A stretch of DNA of 20,378 nt from JADJNW01 sp046314415 (GTDB taxonomy: Bacteria; Bacteroidota; Bacteroidia; Chitinophagales; Saprospiraceae). Position numbers and translations under genes: made by a program. Shown here in pieces: positions 1 to 5,806 of this stretch. Under the pieces are notes generated by a model. That model was not told the origin of the DNA. It did no database searches and saw nothing but the letters and a program-made list of their open reading frames with translations. The stretch covers positions 1 to 20,378 of the forward strand of contig JBKBWT010000062.1 in NCBI GenBank assembly GCA_046314415.1. The letters run 5' to 3'. The number at the start of each line of letters is the position of its first letter. The stretch's first letter is position 1.

Positions 1-916
1 GATAATCCCCAGCGCCCCAGACCGGACGGCTGCCGCGCGCATCATATCCGTGTTCCATTACATATAAACTATCATTTGGTGCGAACGCCAAACCAAAGGG
101 ATTGCGAAAACCCCAGGCGACTACTTCTAAATTGCTGCCCGTCAAAGACATACGCATTACTGCACCACAGCATGGTACGCTGCCGCGAATGACCTGATTT
201 GGCGAAGTGTTGGTGCCATACGGCACAAATGCCCCGGTAGTAGCTTTATCATTTTGGGCATCCGTTATTACATTCGGTGTTGTAAAATTTTGCCCGGTAA
301 GGGTAATATCTTTACATGGTATATCATGGAATTGTGGAAAGCGCTTGAGCCAGCCAAAATCATAATTATCATTGCCCACTACGCCGGAATTCGTCGCTGT
401 GCCTTGCGCAAAATAAATGTTATTATCGGGTCCGATTAATACGGCATTGGTATGATGATCGCCGAAGCCCGGCAGGCTGTCGATCAACGTTGTAATCTGA
501 CCTTGTGGACTGATTTTCAATATCTTACCACCTTCCAGCTGACCGCCTTCTGATACATAAAAATTACCATTATGATGTACCACATTCGTCCAGGGACCAT
601 TTTTTTCACCTGTAGCAATCACTTGTTGGGTGCCATCATTATTTAATTTTATCAATCTGGGTTGTAAAAATACCTCGCCATAGGAGTAGCCGGTTTCAAT
701 AACATACAAATTACCAGCCTCATCGAAGGTAACCGCGGAAGGAAACGTTAAATCCGTGGCAATTGCGTCAATTTGATAGCCGGGGGCGAGCACTACATCG
801 CCGATATCGAGCGTGCGAACGGCATTGTCGGTTTGACCGCCGCCATTGCTGCTACGCATATTATAACAAGCGGAAAAAATGAAGGTAAGCAAAAAGAAAA
901 TGTAAAACCTGTTCAT
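1..916 (-). CDS. PQQ-dependent sugar dehydrogenase-like lipoprotein (3' end outside window)
   Basis: The minus strand is open from an ATG at 916 to the window edge: 305 codons, C-terminus missing. The first 16 residues are a hydrophobic signal ending in FSAC, with the lipid-attachment Cys at 17, so the protein is probably an envelope lipoprotein. The body contains beta-propeller-like strands that repeat the pattern 'xGNLYVxExG': FPSAVTFDEAGNLYVIETG (58-76), a second at 108-125 and a third at 154-172. Near the visible end are WGFRNPFGLAF (268-278) and DARGSRP (292-298), which are typical of the soluble PQQ glucose/sorbosone dehydrogenase family. Such proteins oxidise sugars or related polyols in the periplasm, but many members have no known substrate. 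The paired Cys at 249-250 (PCC) is not a haem CxxCH motif. A C-terminal cytochrome domain could lie outside the window. Family call fairly sure; substrate unknown. Confidence 0.8.
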   Translation of the reverse strand, partial: MNRFYIFFLLTFIFSACYNMRSSNGGGQTDNAVRTLDIGDVVLAPGYQIDAIATDLTFPSAVTFDEAGNLYVIETGYSYGEVFLQPRLIKLNNDGTQQVIATGEKNGPWTNVVHHNGNFYVSEGGQLEGGKILKISPQGQITTLIDSLPGFGDHHTNAVLIGPDNNIYFAQGTATNSGVVGNDNYDFGWLKRFPQFHDIPCKDITLTGQNFTTPNVITDAQNDKATTGAFVPYGTNTSPNQVIRGSVPCCGAVMRMSLTGSNLEVVAWGFRNPFGLAFAPNDSLYVMEHGYDARGSRPVWGAGDY

Positions 917-1013
917 AGCCAATGGTTTAAAGGGATGCTATAAAACAGGGGCTAAGCAGGGATGTTCAGGTTGTGTTTTAACAATTGGATGATATTTTAG
1001 AAATCGGTTATAA

Positions 1014-1544
1014 TCAGTATTTGTCTAATCCAAAACTATTTACATAATATTTAAATGTTTTAAGTTGTTGTTCTTTAACAAATTGATCTAAAATTATTTG
1101 AAATTTTTTAAGTATAAATATCTCTTCTTCAATGCTTAAAACGCTTTCCGGCTCAAAAACGGGTAAAGTCATTTCATAATTATATCCATTTCCTTGTTGA
1201 TCTATATAATTGCAAATGATAACCATTCCATCATTTAAATAAGGATTATCAATATTTTTTAATTTTGATTTATTTACCAAACGAATATCATATTTAAATT
1301 TTTCCAGTACTTCATTGCTTAATAAGATTGTATCAATCGTTGGTGGTTTATCATTGCTTAACCAACCGTCTTTTATAATTAATAAATCATGTTCACAATC
1401 GTCTTTTATTTCAAAAGCATAATATTTACCCAAAGATACCATGTAATATTCTACGCTAAATATAAAATCGCTGCATGGATCGCTAGCTTGGGTATGTTGT
1501 AATAAGAAGAATAATATCAATAAAGTGAAACTCAGCTTCTTCAT
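1014..1544 (-). CDS. secreted protein of unknown function, AT-rich
   Basis: An open frame of 176 residues. The first 20 residues form a standard Sec signal peptide (MKK, then a run of Leu/Ile/Phe) with probable cleavage at TQA|SD, and there is no lipobox Cys. The mature part is about 155 residues, mixed acidic/basic and rich in Lys, Asp, Asn, Ile and Tyr, with Cys at 24 and 50 and one more in the middle (IICNYI), which could form disulfides. I recognise no family. The DNA is clearly more AT-rich than both flanking genes, and codon choice is dominated by A/T third positions (AAA, AAT, ATT, TTA), which suggests recent acquisition or relaxed selection. It stands alone between the lipoprotein gene and the HxlR gene, 80 bp from the latter, with no visible operon partner. 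The signal peptide makes it a credible gene. Confidence 0.7.
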   Translation of the reverse strand: MKKLSFTLLILFFLLQHTQASDPCSDFIFSVEYYMVSLGKYYAFEIKDDCEHDLLIIKDGWLSNDKPPTIDTILLSNEVLEKFKYDIRLVNKSKLKNIDNPYLNDGMVIICNYIDQQGNGYNYEMTLPVFEPESVLSIEEEIFILKKFQIILDQFVKEQQLKTFKYYVNSFGLDKY

Positions 1545-1624
1545 TTTATAATTAGAAGATAGTAATAATTCACATAATGCTTGTACGGAATAAATAAATT
1601 TTAGTATGTATTGTACTTATTACA

Positions 1625-1984
1625 TCAAACAGATGATGTGGCTCCGCTCTTTCGCGCCTGATGCTGACTACCCCAACGCGCCATTTCATTGAGCAGCGTG
1701 CGCAGCGTTTTGCCATACTCCGTAATACCGTACTCCACACGCGGAGGTACCTCGGCATACACTTTTCGCCAGATGATACCGTCGTCTTCGAGTTCGCGCA
1801 GTTGTTGGGTGAGCATTTTCTGGGTAATGCCTGGAATCGTACGTTTCAACTCGCCAAAGCGCAGCACGCCACGTTCCATTTCCCAAAGGATGACCGGCTT
1901 CCACTTGCCGCCGATGACGGTGAGCGTTTCGATGACCGGGCAAGTATCATAACAATTTTTTTCGGCGTTTTTTGCTTTTTTCAT
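1625..1984 (-). CDS. HxlR-family winged-helix transcriptional regulator
   Basis: 119 residues, the usual length of single-domain HxlR regulators. The family signature is intact: CPVIETLTVIGGKWKPVIL (15-33), RFGELKRTIPGITQKMLTQQ (42-61) as the recognition helix region, then LRELEDDGII (62-71) and VPPRVEYGITEYGKTL (79-94) forming the wing. Cys15 in the CPV motif is the conserved Cys that acts as a thiol sensor in characterised relatives (YodB, HypR, QorR). A second Cys at 11 sits one helical turn earlier. It is transcribed divergently from a QorB/NmrA-like oxidoreductase, the same arrangement as ytfH/qorB in E. coli, so it probably represses that gene and itself in response to electrophiles or quinones (inference). 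The palindromes at 2011-2032 and 2041-2054 are the likely operators. TAAGGG lies directly against the ATG, an unusually tight ribosome-binding site. Confidence 0.92.
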   Translation of the reverse strand: MKKAKNAEKNCYDTCPVIETLTVIGGKWKPVILWEMERGVLRFGELKRTIPGITQKMLTQQLRELEDDGIIWRKVYAEVPPRVEYGITEYGKTLRTLLNEMARWGSQHQARKSGATSSV

Positions 1985-2005
1985 CCCTTATAACTATTTG
2001 AAAAA

Positions 2006-2036
2006 CAAAAATAGTATCTTTTTAGATACTATACAA
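2006..2036 (-). promoter_or_regulatory. candidate promoter of the HxlR gene
   Basis: On the minus strand, TATTTTTG (2006-2013) matches the Bacteroidota -7 consensus TAnnTTTG exactly. A TTG (2034-2036) lies 20 bp upstream as the -33 element. Transcription would start about 15-20 bp before the ATG. The spacer between the two elements is almost wholly occupied by the palindrome at 2011-2032, so a bound regulator would block RNA polymerase, consistent with autorepression. Confidence 0.6.
2011..2032. promoter_or_regulatory. probable HxlR operator 1 (perfect 9-bp inverted repeat)
   Basis: ATAGTATCT (2011-2019), TTTT, AGATACTAT (2024-2032): two perfect 9-bp arms around a 4-bp spacer. HxlR proteins are dimers that bind AT-rich inverted repeats, often containing AGTAT/ATACT half-sites. 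The site lies between the -33 and -7 elements of the HxlR promoter. Confidence 0.7.
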
Positions 2037-2040
2037 CTTT

Positions 2041-2054
2041 CAAGTATCTACTTG
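2041..2054. promoter_or_regulatory. probable HxlR operator 2 (palindrome CAAGTA-TC-TACTTG)
   Basis: Perfect 6-bp arms around a TC centre. It shares the AGTATCTA core with operator 1, and its centre lies 26 bp away. It overlaps the TTG at 2052-2054 that would be the -33 element of the divergent oxidoreductase gene, so occupancy here would repress that gene. Confidence 0.55.
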
Positions 2055-2082
2055 CTATAAAAACATCTACCCCCTTACTTTG
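2052..2082 (+). promoter_or_regulatory. candidate promoter of the QorB-like gene
   Basis: TTG (2052-2054) and TACTTTG (2076-2082), 21 bp apart, resemble the Bacteroidota -33/-7 pair. The -7 box is one base shorter than the TAnnTTTG consensus, so the match is imperfect. The ribosome-binding sequence AAGGA (2091-2095) follows just before the ATG at 2099. Confidence 0.4.
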
Positions 2083-2098
2083 CAGTAAAAAAGGAAAT

Positions 2099-2953
2099 AT
2101 GTCAGCAAACATTTTAGTAACCGGCGCGACCGGCACGATTGGACAAGCATTAGTAAACGCATTGCAAGCACGAGGTGCATCCTTCAAAATTGCTGCCCGT
2201 GATGTGGCAAAAGCACGAGAAAAATTTGGCAGCGAGGTATCCATCGTTGCATTTGATTTTGCCGATAGCAGCACTTATGCCCCGGCAACAGCGGGCGTAG
2301 ATCGCGTATTTTTGTTGGGTCCGCCCTTGAGTCTGGAATTGGATACTTTATTACAACCTTTTATTCATTATTTAAAAAAACATGATATTCGGCGGGTTGT
2401 GTATTTATCGGCATTTGGTATGGAAAGTATCAGTGATAAAATGCCTTTTCATCGCAATATCGAGCAGCAATTGCGGGCAGATGATTTCGAGCTGACCGTG
2501 CTACGCCCGACTTTTTTTGCACAGAATTTTAAAAATTATGAGTGGGATAATGTAATAGAACGTAAAATTACTTACATGCCCGCCGGTAATGGAAAAACGG
2601 CTTTTGTAGATGTGCAGGATATTGCGGAAGTAGCGGCAACAGTGTTGTTGGAGGACGGGCACAACGGCAAGGACTACGTACTTACTGGTTCTGAAAGTCT
2701 CTCGTATTATGATGCAGCGGCATTATTATCAGAAGTACGTAAAGAAAATATCATTTATCCGAATCCGTCGCCGGAAGAATACGCTCAAACCTTGCAAGCT
2801 GCCGGAGCGCCCGCGTTTATTGCGGATTATATGAATACGGTGTATGGCATGATCCGCGAGGGACAAGTAGATCACGTCAGCCCGCATGTGGAGCAATTGC
2901 TTGGTAGAAAGCCCGGTACACTGAAGAATGTCCTGGAAAAAAGCTTTGCTTAA
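2099..2953 (+). CDS. NmrA/QorB-like NAD(P)-binding oxidoreductase (atypical SDR)
   Basis: 284 residues, close to the length of E. coli QorB (NAD(P)H:quinone oxidoreductase 2), with the same layout. The N-terminal Rossmann motif is VTGATGTIG (7-15), with a basic AARD after the second strand that suits NADP(H). The protein continues with VDRVFLLGPP, then RRVVYLSAFGME, TVLRPTFFAQNF and a C-terminal substrate lobe. It has no classical YxxxK active site, as is usual for the NmrA/QorB group. Probable role: cytoplasmic NAD(P)H-dependent reduction of quinones or related electrophiles, or NADP-ratio sensing as in NmrA. The divergent HxlR regulator supports the quinone/electrophile role, by analogy with qorB-ytfH and Corynebacterium qor2-qorR. 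The start is fixed by AAGGA 4 bp upstream. A hairpin between convergent genes follows the stop. Confidence 0.85.
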   Translation: MSANILVTGATGTIGQALVNALQARGASFKIAARDVAKAREKFGSEVSIVAFDFADSSTYAPATAGVDRVFLLGPPLSLELDTLLQPFIHYLKKHDIRRVVYLSAFGMESISDKMPFHRNIEQQLRADDFELTVLRPTFFAQNFKNYEWDNVIERKITYMPAGNGKTAFVDVQDIAEVAATVLLEDGHNGKDYVLTGSESLSYYDAAALLSEVRKENIIYPNPSPEEYAQTLQAAGAPAFIADYMNTVYGMIREGQVDHVSPHVEQLLGRKPGTLKNVLEKSFA

Positions 2954-2963
2954 AGCAATCAGT

Positions 2964-2995
2964 CAAGGTGGCGCATTCATGCGTGTGCCACCTTG
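2964..2995. terminator. hairpin between convergent genes, probable bidirectional terminator
   Basis: CAAGGTGGC (2964-2972) pairs perfectly with GCCACCTTG (2987-2995). Inside the loop, GCAT/ATGC can form a second short stem. It fills the 48-bp gap between two converging genes. The downstream T content is modest on both strands, so termination may be weaker than at the SusCD terminators. Confidence 0.65.
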
Positions 2996-3001
2996 TATTC
3001 T

Positions 3002-3925
3002 TTACCGGTCTGCTTGGATGGTTGCCTTTACACCTTCCACATAGGGTGTCGGCTTAAAATTAAATCGCTGTTCAAACTTGCTGCTGTCGAGCAAATAATC
3101 GCGGTCCCATTGGTACAACATTTCATGCGTTTCGCGCATAAAAGGCACGAATAAACCCAGAAGCCCGATGGCAAACTTCGGAATCACATTGTATTTCGGT
3201 TTTACATTTAATTCCTTCGCAAACAATTCGACCCACTGCTGCTGCGTCAGTCCGTTCGGATCAGTTGGCACATGCCAGGTTTGATTGTAAGCGTCGGGGG
3301 TATTCCCCAAAATAGCGGTGGCTTTAGCTGCATCAGGGGTATAGGTGTACGTATGTTTGTGCTTGGCGGACGCCAGGATGGTAGCGGCTTTCCCTTGTTT
3401 CAAGGGTTTGTAAATGGTTTCGATGAGAAAACTCGTGGTATTTTTTGGACCGTAAAAATCTGCGCCCCGCGCTACCAAGGCTTCAATGCGCCCCGCCTGC
3501 ACCGCGTCAAAAATCATCTTAAGTAATTCCTTGCGTACCGCGCCTTTTTTACTCGGCGGATTCAGCGGCGACTCTTCCGTCATGTGAGGAATGGCGTTGA
3601 TATCATAACTATATACATTGTCAAAAAAGACAAGCTTCGCCCCGTGCTTTTCGCAGGCTTCAATGGTGGCTTTGACCACCTGGGGCCAGGTTTTGCGCCA
3701 CACTTTGATATTATATTCGAAGCCTACCGTGAGATAGACCACGTCGGAGCCGGCTACTGCCTGGTCAAAATTAGCCGGGTTGCTCAAATCTGCCGGATGG
3801 AGTTCGTCGTCGGCGTTGATGGCTTGCGGATGGCGACTGACGAGCCGCACTTGATCCGTATATTGTTTAAGTTCTCTTGCTAAATCGCGCCCGATCGCGC
3901 CGCCGGAGCCAAGAATCGTTTGCAT
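3002..3925 (-). CDS. NAD-dependent epimerase/dehydratase-like atypical SDR
   Basis: 307 residues with an N-terminal dinucleotide-binding motif, ILGSGGAIGRDLA (4-16), and an acidic DLSNPANFDQAV after the third strand, as in extended SDRs. Next come VVYLTVGFEYN, a conserved-looking FFDNVYSYD and then PLNPPSKKGAVRK, where a classical enzyme would carry YxxxK. The Tyr-Lys pair is not in its usual form, so this belongs to an atypical branch for which I know no proven reaction. The C-terminal half (WHVPTDPNGLTQQQWVELFA onward) is the usual substrate-binding lobe. It is probably cytoplasmic. The start at 3925 is supported by an in-frame stop just upstream and by the Rossmann motif beginning right after the Met. 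It is a single gene; the next minus-strand gene upstream ends 568 bp away. Confidence 0.8.
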   Translation of the reverse strand: MQTILGSGGAIGRDLARELKQYTDQVRLVSRHPQAINADDELHPADLSNPANFDQAVAGSDVVYLTVGFEYNIKVWRKTWPQVVKATIEACEKHGAKLVFFDNVYSYDINAIPHMTEESPLNPPSKKGAVRKELLKMIFDAVQAGRIEALVARGADFYGPKNTTSFLIETIYKPLKQGKAATILASAKHKHTYTYTPDAAKATAILGNTPDAYNQTWHVPTDPNGLTQQQWVELFAKELNVKPKYNVIPKFAIGLLGLFVPFMRETHEMLYQWDRDYLLDSSKFEQRFNFKPTPYVEGVKATIQADR

Positions 3926-4014
3926 ATCTTAAGTTTTAATCGAATAATGGAGTGGCTAAAAGCGCGTGGCTGGTATCGTCTCGCCATTGCGCTTGATAGG
4001 GTAAGAATAATCAA

Positions 4015-4038
4015 TTTTTACCAATCGTTCGGTAAAAA
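4015..4038. promoter_or_regulatory. TetR-type operator palindrome
   Basis: TTTTTACC (4015-4022) and GGTAAAAA (4031-4038) are perfect 8-bp arms. The inner half-sites ACCAATCG and (reverse strand) ACCGAACG fit the ACCGAnCG style of half-site common for TetR-family repressors. It lies 90 bp upstream of the dehydratase-like gene's start. No TetR gene is in the window, so the regulator would be encoded elsewhere. Confidence 0.45.
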
Positions 4039-4135
4039 TGACTAAAAATTATTGCGGTTTTTCCTGGCTATTTACGAATGTAAAGTCCCATCCTGGCGAT
4101 GCTTTTTTCAATCCCTGGCTCTTAATCATTGCAGT

Positions 4136-4429
4136 GTGTGTTTGTTTTATTCAAGCGCGTGTTTACATTTTATAAAAGTGTGTTTACATTATTTAAAAGT
4201 ATGTTCACTTTTTTCAAAAGTATGTTTTCATTTTAGCAATGCGTGTTCTATTTGTGCAAATGCGTGTTTTATTTATATAAATGTGTGTTCTAATTTTTAA
4301 AATGCGTGTTCCAATTGTATAAATGCGCGTTCTATTTTTATAAATGTGTGTTCTAACTGTGCAAATTTGTGTTCTATTTTTATAAAAAAGTGTTTAAACC
4401 TTTTAAAAGGATGTTTATATCCTGACGCT
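4136..4429. repeat. degenerate tandem repeat array, 14 units with exact 21-bp period
   Basis: The core GTGTTY (variants ATGTTY, GCGTTC) starts at 4138, 4159, 4180, 4201, 4222, 4243, 4264, 4285, 4306, 4327, 4348, 4369, 4390 and 4411: thirteen steps of exactly 21 bp with no insertion or deletion. The consensus unit reads GYGTGTTCTA followed by TTTTTATAAAT, an alternating purine-pyrimidine head and an AT-rich tail. The central units (4241-4387) are most alike, and the edges decay; the last unit (4409-4429) is only half recognisable. The period equals two helical turns and also seven codons. In the plus frame Cys recurs every seventh residue (13 of 14 units), but a TAA breaks it in the eighth unit. 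The array lies upstream of the dehydratase-like gene and downstream of the methyltransferase gene. Function unknown. Confidence 0.9.
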
Positions 4430-4493
4430 GAATGGATTACCCGCAGGCGTATCTAAAAAAATAGTGAAAGTGGAGGGGCGCATGCGAGGCGGG

Positions 4494-5018
4494 TTAGCGT
4501 TGAATGAAAGCGGCGTACATCTTGCCCTGATAGCGCGAAGCCATTTCGCCGATTTTTTGCACCGAAGTGAAGCCATGCTGCATAAACAGTTTTTGTAATG
4601 CCAAAAAGCGAATGGGGTAGGGCACCCAGCGGTTGGCGTGTTCGGTTTCGTATTCTACGATGATAAAGCTACCATCCGTTTTTACATAATCATTTAGTTT
4701 TTGTATAAAATCCGCCTGATTCCTTACATAATGCAGGGCATTTGCCATCAGGATACCGTCAAGGTAAGGCAAATTCAGGTCGTCGTTGATAAAATCTGTC
4801 GTTCGGGTTTCGATGGTAATCTGCCCATGTTGTGTGGGAACCTGCCGGAGTGCTGCTGCATCCTGGTCAAGTGCCAGGATAAGCCCCGGTTGCGCTAATA
4901 TTTCTGCCAATGCCAGGGTAAAGGTACCCGTGCCACAGCCCAAATCTGCCCAGGTTTGCCCCGGAAGCGGAGAGAGCGGAGCGGCTTGGAGGAGTTGGAC
5001 GGCTTGAGCGTGCTGCAT
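4494..5018 (-). CDS. class I SAM-dependent methyltransferase
   Basis: 174 residues, about the size of a bare class I methyltransferase fold. Motif I is clear: WADLGCGTGTFTLALA (23-38). The acidic end of strand two that binds the SAM ribose is LALDQD (49-53 region), followed by TTDF (73-76) as motif II and GILMANALHYV (88-98) as the following strand. The C-terminal half, with FIIVEYETEHANRWVPYP and then FTSVQKIGEMASRYQGKMYAAF, gives the last strands. The acceptor cannot be read; it may be a small molecule. The start is limited by an in-frame TAA five codons upstream of the ATG. It lies 134 bp downstream of the DUF192 gene on the same strand and could be co-transcribed with it, as no terminator or strict promoter is visible between them. 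Confidence 0.85.
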   Translation of the reverse strand: MQHAQAVQLLQAAPLSPLPGQTWADLGCGTGTFTLALAEILAQPGLILALDQDAAALRQVPTQHGQITIETRTTDFINDDLNLPYLDGILMANALHYVRNQADFIQKLNDYVKTDGSFIIVEYETEHANRWVPYPIRFLALQKLFMQHGFTSVQKIGEMASRYQGKMYAAFIQR

Positions 5019-5152
5019 GGGTGACGGTTTTTAGGTTTGATCGCCGACTTAAAAAGCATTTATTACCACTGAATGGCTGGGTTGCCAGGCATTTCCAGCG
5101 CTTCTCCCTGTAGCATTCAACGAATGTCGGGTCAAAGGAAGGTGTTGTATCG

Positions 5153-5719
5153 TTACTGCAATCGCTGAAACGCAATCTTATCGCCTTCCTTGATGCCATG
5201 CTGTTCGGTAAAGCCCGCGTTGACTTCGACAACGTACAGCGCCGGGGCATTGGAAGTGACCTGGTTGAGGGTTTGGGGTTGAGTATTGGCGCGGATGCGC
5301 ACGATTTCAAATTGATCGTTCACATAAATAATGTCGAGAGGAATGTAGGTGTTGCGCATCCAGAACGCCTGTTCTTCCTGCATATCCATAATGAAAAGCA
5401 TGCCGTGGTTGTCGGCGAGTGAGCGACGCCACATCAGTCCCTGCGTACGCGTCATGTCGTCGTCGGCTATTTCAATGTCAATCGCTGCCAGGGTTTGCCC
5501 GGAGGCAGCGCTCAGGAATTGGAGGGTTCCTTCCTTACGAAATTGCGGACCCTGCACCTTCGTTTGTTTAAAATTGGGCATTGAAGAAAAAACAAATCCG
5601 ACCACAAAAAGGATGATAATAATGGGCACTGCCCATACTGCCCAACGGCGGGTGGGAAGTGGCTTGGCGGAGCGGTTTTTACCGCCAGCGGTGGTTTTTT
5701 TACTTGCTTGTTTTGCCAT
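5153..5719 (-). CDS. DUF192 family protein with an N-terminal membrane anchor
   Basis: The best start is the ATG at 5719 (188 residues, MAKQASKK). The frame is open 21 codons further, to an ATG at 5782, but that stretch is the inverted repeat of the preceding operon's terminator plus a promoter -7 box. The N-terminus is strongly basic (1-25), followed by one membrane segment (about 26-46), so the C-terminal domain faces the periplasm or cell exterior. The DUF192 domain spans about 64-187 with its usual blocks: RTQGLMWRRSLADNHGMLFI (91-110), FWMRNTYIPLDIIYV (119-133), and VVEVNAGFTEQHGIKEGDKI (163-182). The biochemical role of DUF192 is not established; members are small secreted or membrane-tethered proteins. 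It is followed after 134 bp by the methyltransferase gene. Confidence 0.88.
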   Translation of the reverse strand: MAKQASKKTTAGGKNRSAKPLPTRRWAVWAVPIIIILFVVGFVFSSMPNFKQTKVQGPQFRKEGTLQFLSAASGQTLAAIDIEIADDDMTRTQGLMWRRSLADNHGMLFIMDMQEEQAFWMRNTYIPLDIIYVNDQFEIVRIRANTQPQTLNQVTSNAPALYVVEVNAGFTEQHGIKEGDKIAFQRLQ

Positions 5720-5737
5720 AATGCAGCGGCTTTGCGC

Positions 5738-5745
5738 CAAAATTA
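5738..5745 (-). promoter_or_regulatory. -7 promoter element for the DUF192 gene
   Basis: TAATTTTG on the minus strand is an exact TAnnTTTG match, 19 bp before the ATG at 5719. It lies immediately downstream of the SusCD terminator. No clear TTG -33 element is visible because that position falls inside the terminator stem. A start site near 5731 would leave a very short leader and would exclude the upstream ATG at 5782. Confidence 0.5.
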
Positions 5746-5783
5746 AAAAGAAAATGGCGCTTCCGATCATCGAAAGCGCCATT
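5744..5783 (-). terminator. Rho-independent terminator of SusCD operon 1
   Basis: On the minus strand AATGGCGCTT (5783-5774) pairs with AAGCGCCATT (5762-5753). After one mismatch an inner CGAT/ATCG stem closes a 1-nt loop. The stem is followed by a T-rich run (TTCTTTTT). It begins 24 bp after the SusD stop at 5807. Confidence 0.9.
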
Positions 5784-5806
5784 AAAAGTCGTTTTTCTTA
5801 AAATGA

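Larger units (their letters stand above)
3926..4493. other. 568-bp intergenic region with a TetR-type palindrome and a 21-bp repeat array
   Basis: No convincing gene. It contains a palindrome at 4015-4038 and a repeat array from 4136 to about 4429. Between them lies sequence with no recognisable signal. No strict TAnnTTTG element is present on the minus strand ahead of the dehydratase-like gene. The plus-strand reading frame that starts at 4052 is a by-product of the repeats. Confidence 0.7.

Noticed and set aside
254..439. Plus-strand frame opposite the first lipoprotein gene
   Set aside because: Antisense to a gene with a complete signal peptide and conserved family motifs; no supporting start signals.
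1661..1993. Plus-strand frame opposite the HxlR gene
   Set aside because: Antisense shadow of a well-conserved regulator.
4052..4300. Plus-strand frame of 82 codons with a Cys every seventh residue
   Set aside because: It is produced by the 21-bp repeats. The frame stops in unit eight although the DNA repeats continue for six more units, it has no clear ribosome-binding site, and the residue make-up is unlike the other proteins. Annotated as a DNA repeat instead.
4136..4429. CRISPR array
   Set aside because: Units are contiguous with no unique spacers, the 21-bp unit is itself degenerate, and no cas genes are nearby.
4867..5310. Minus-strand frame of 147 codons
   Set aside because: It overlaps the ends of the methyltransferase and DUF192 genes in another frame. 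Both of those have clear family motifs, while this frame's product looks like a shadow rich in Ser, Arg and Pro.
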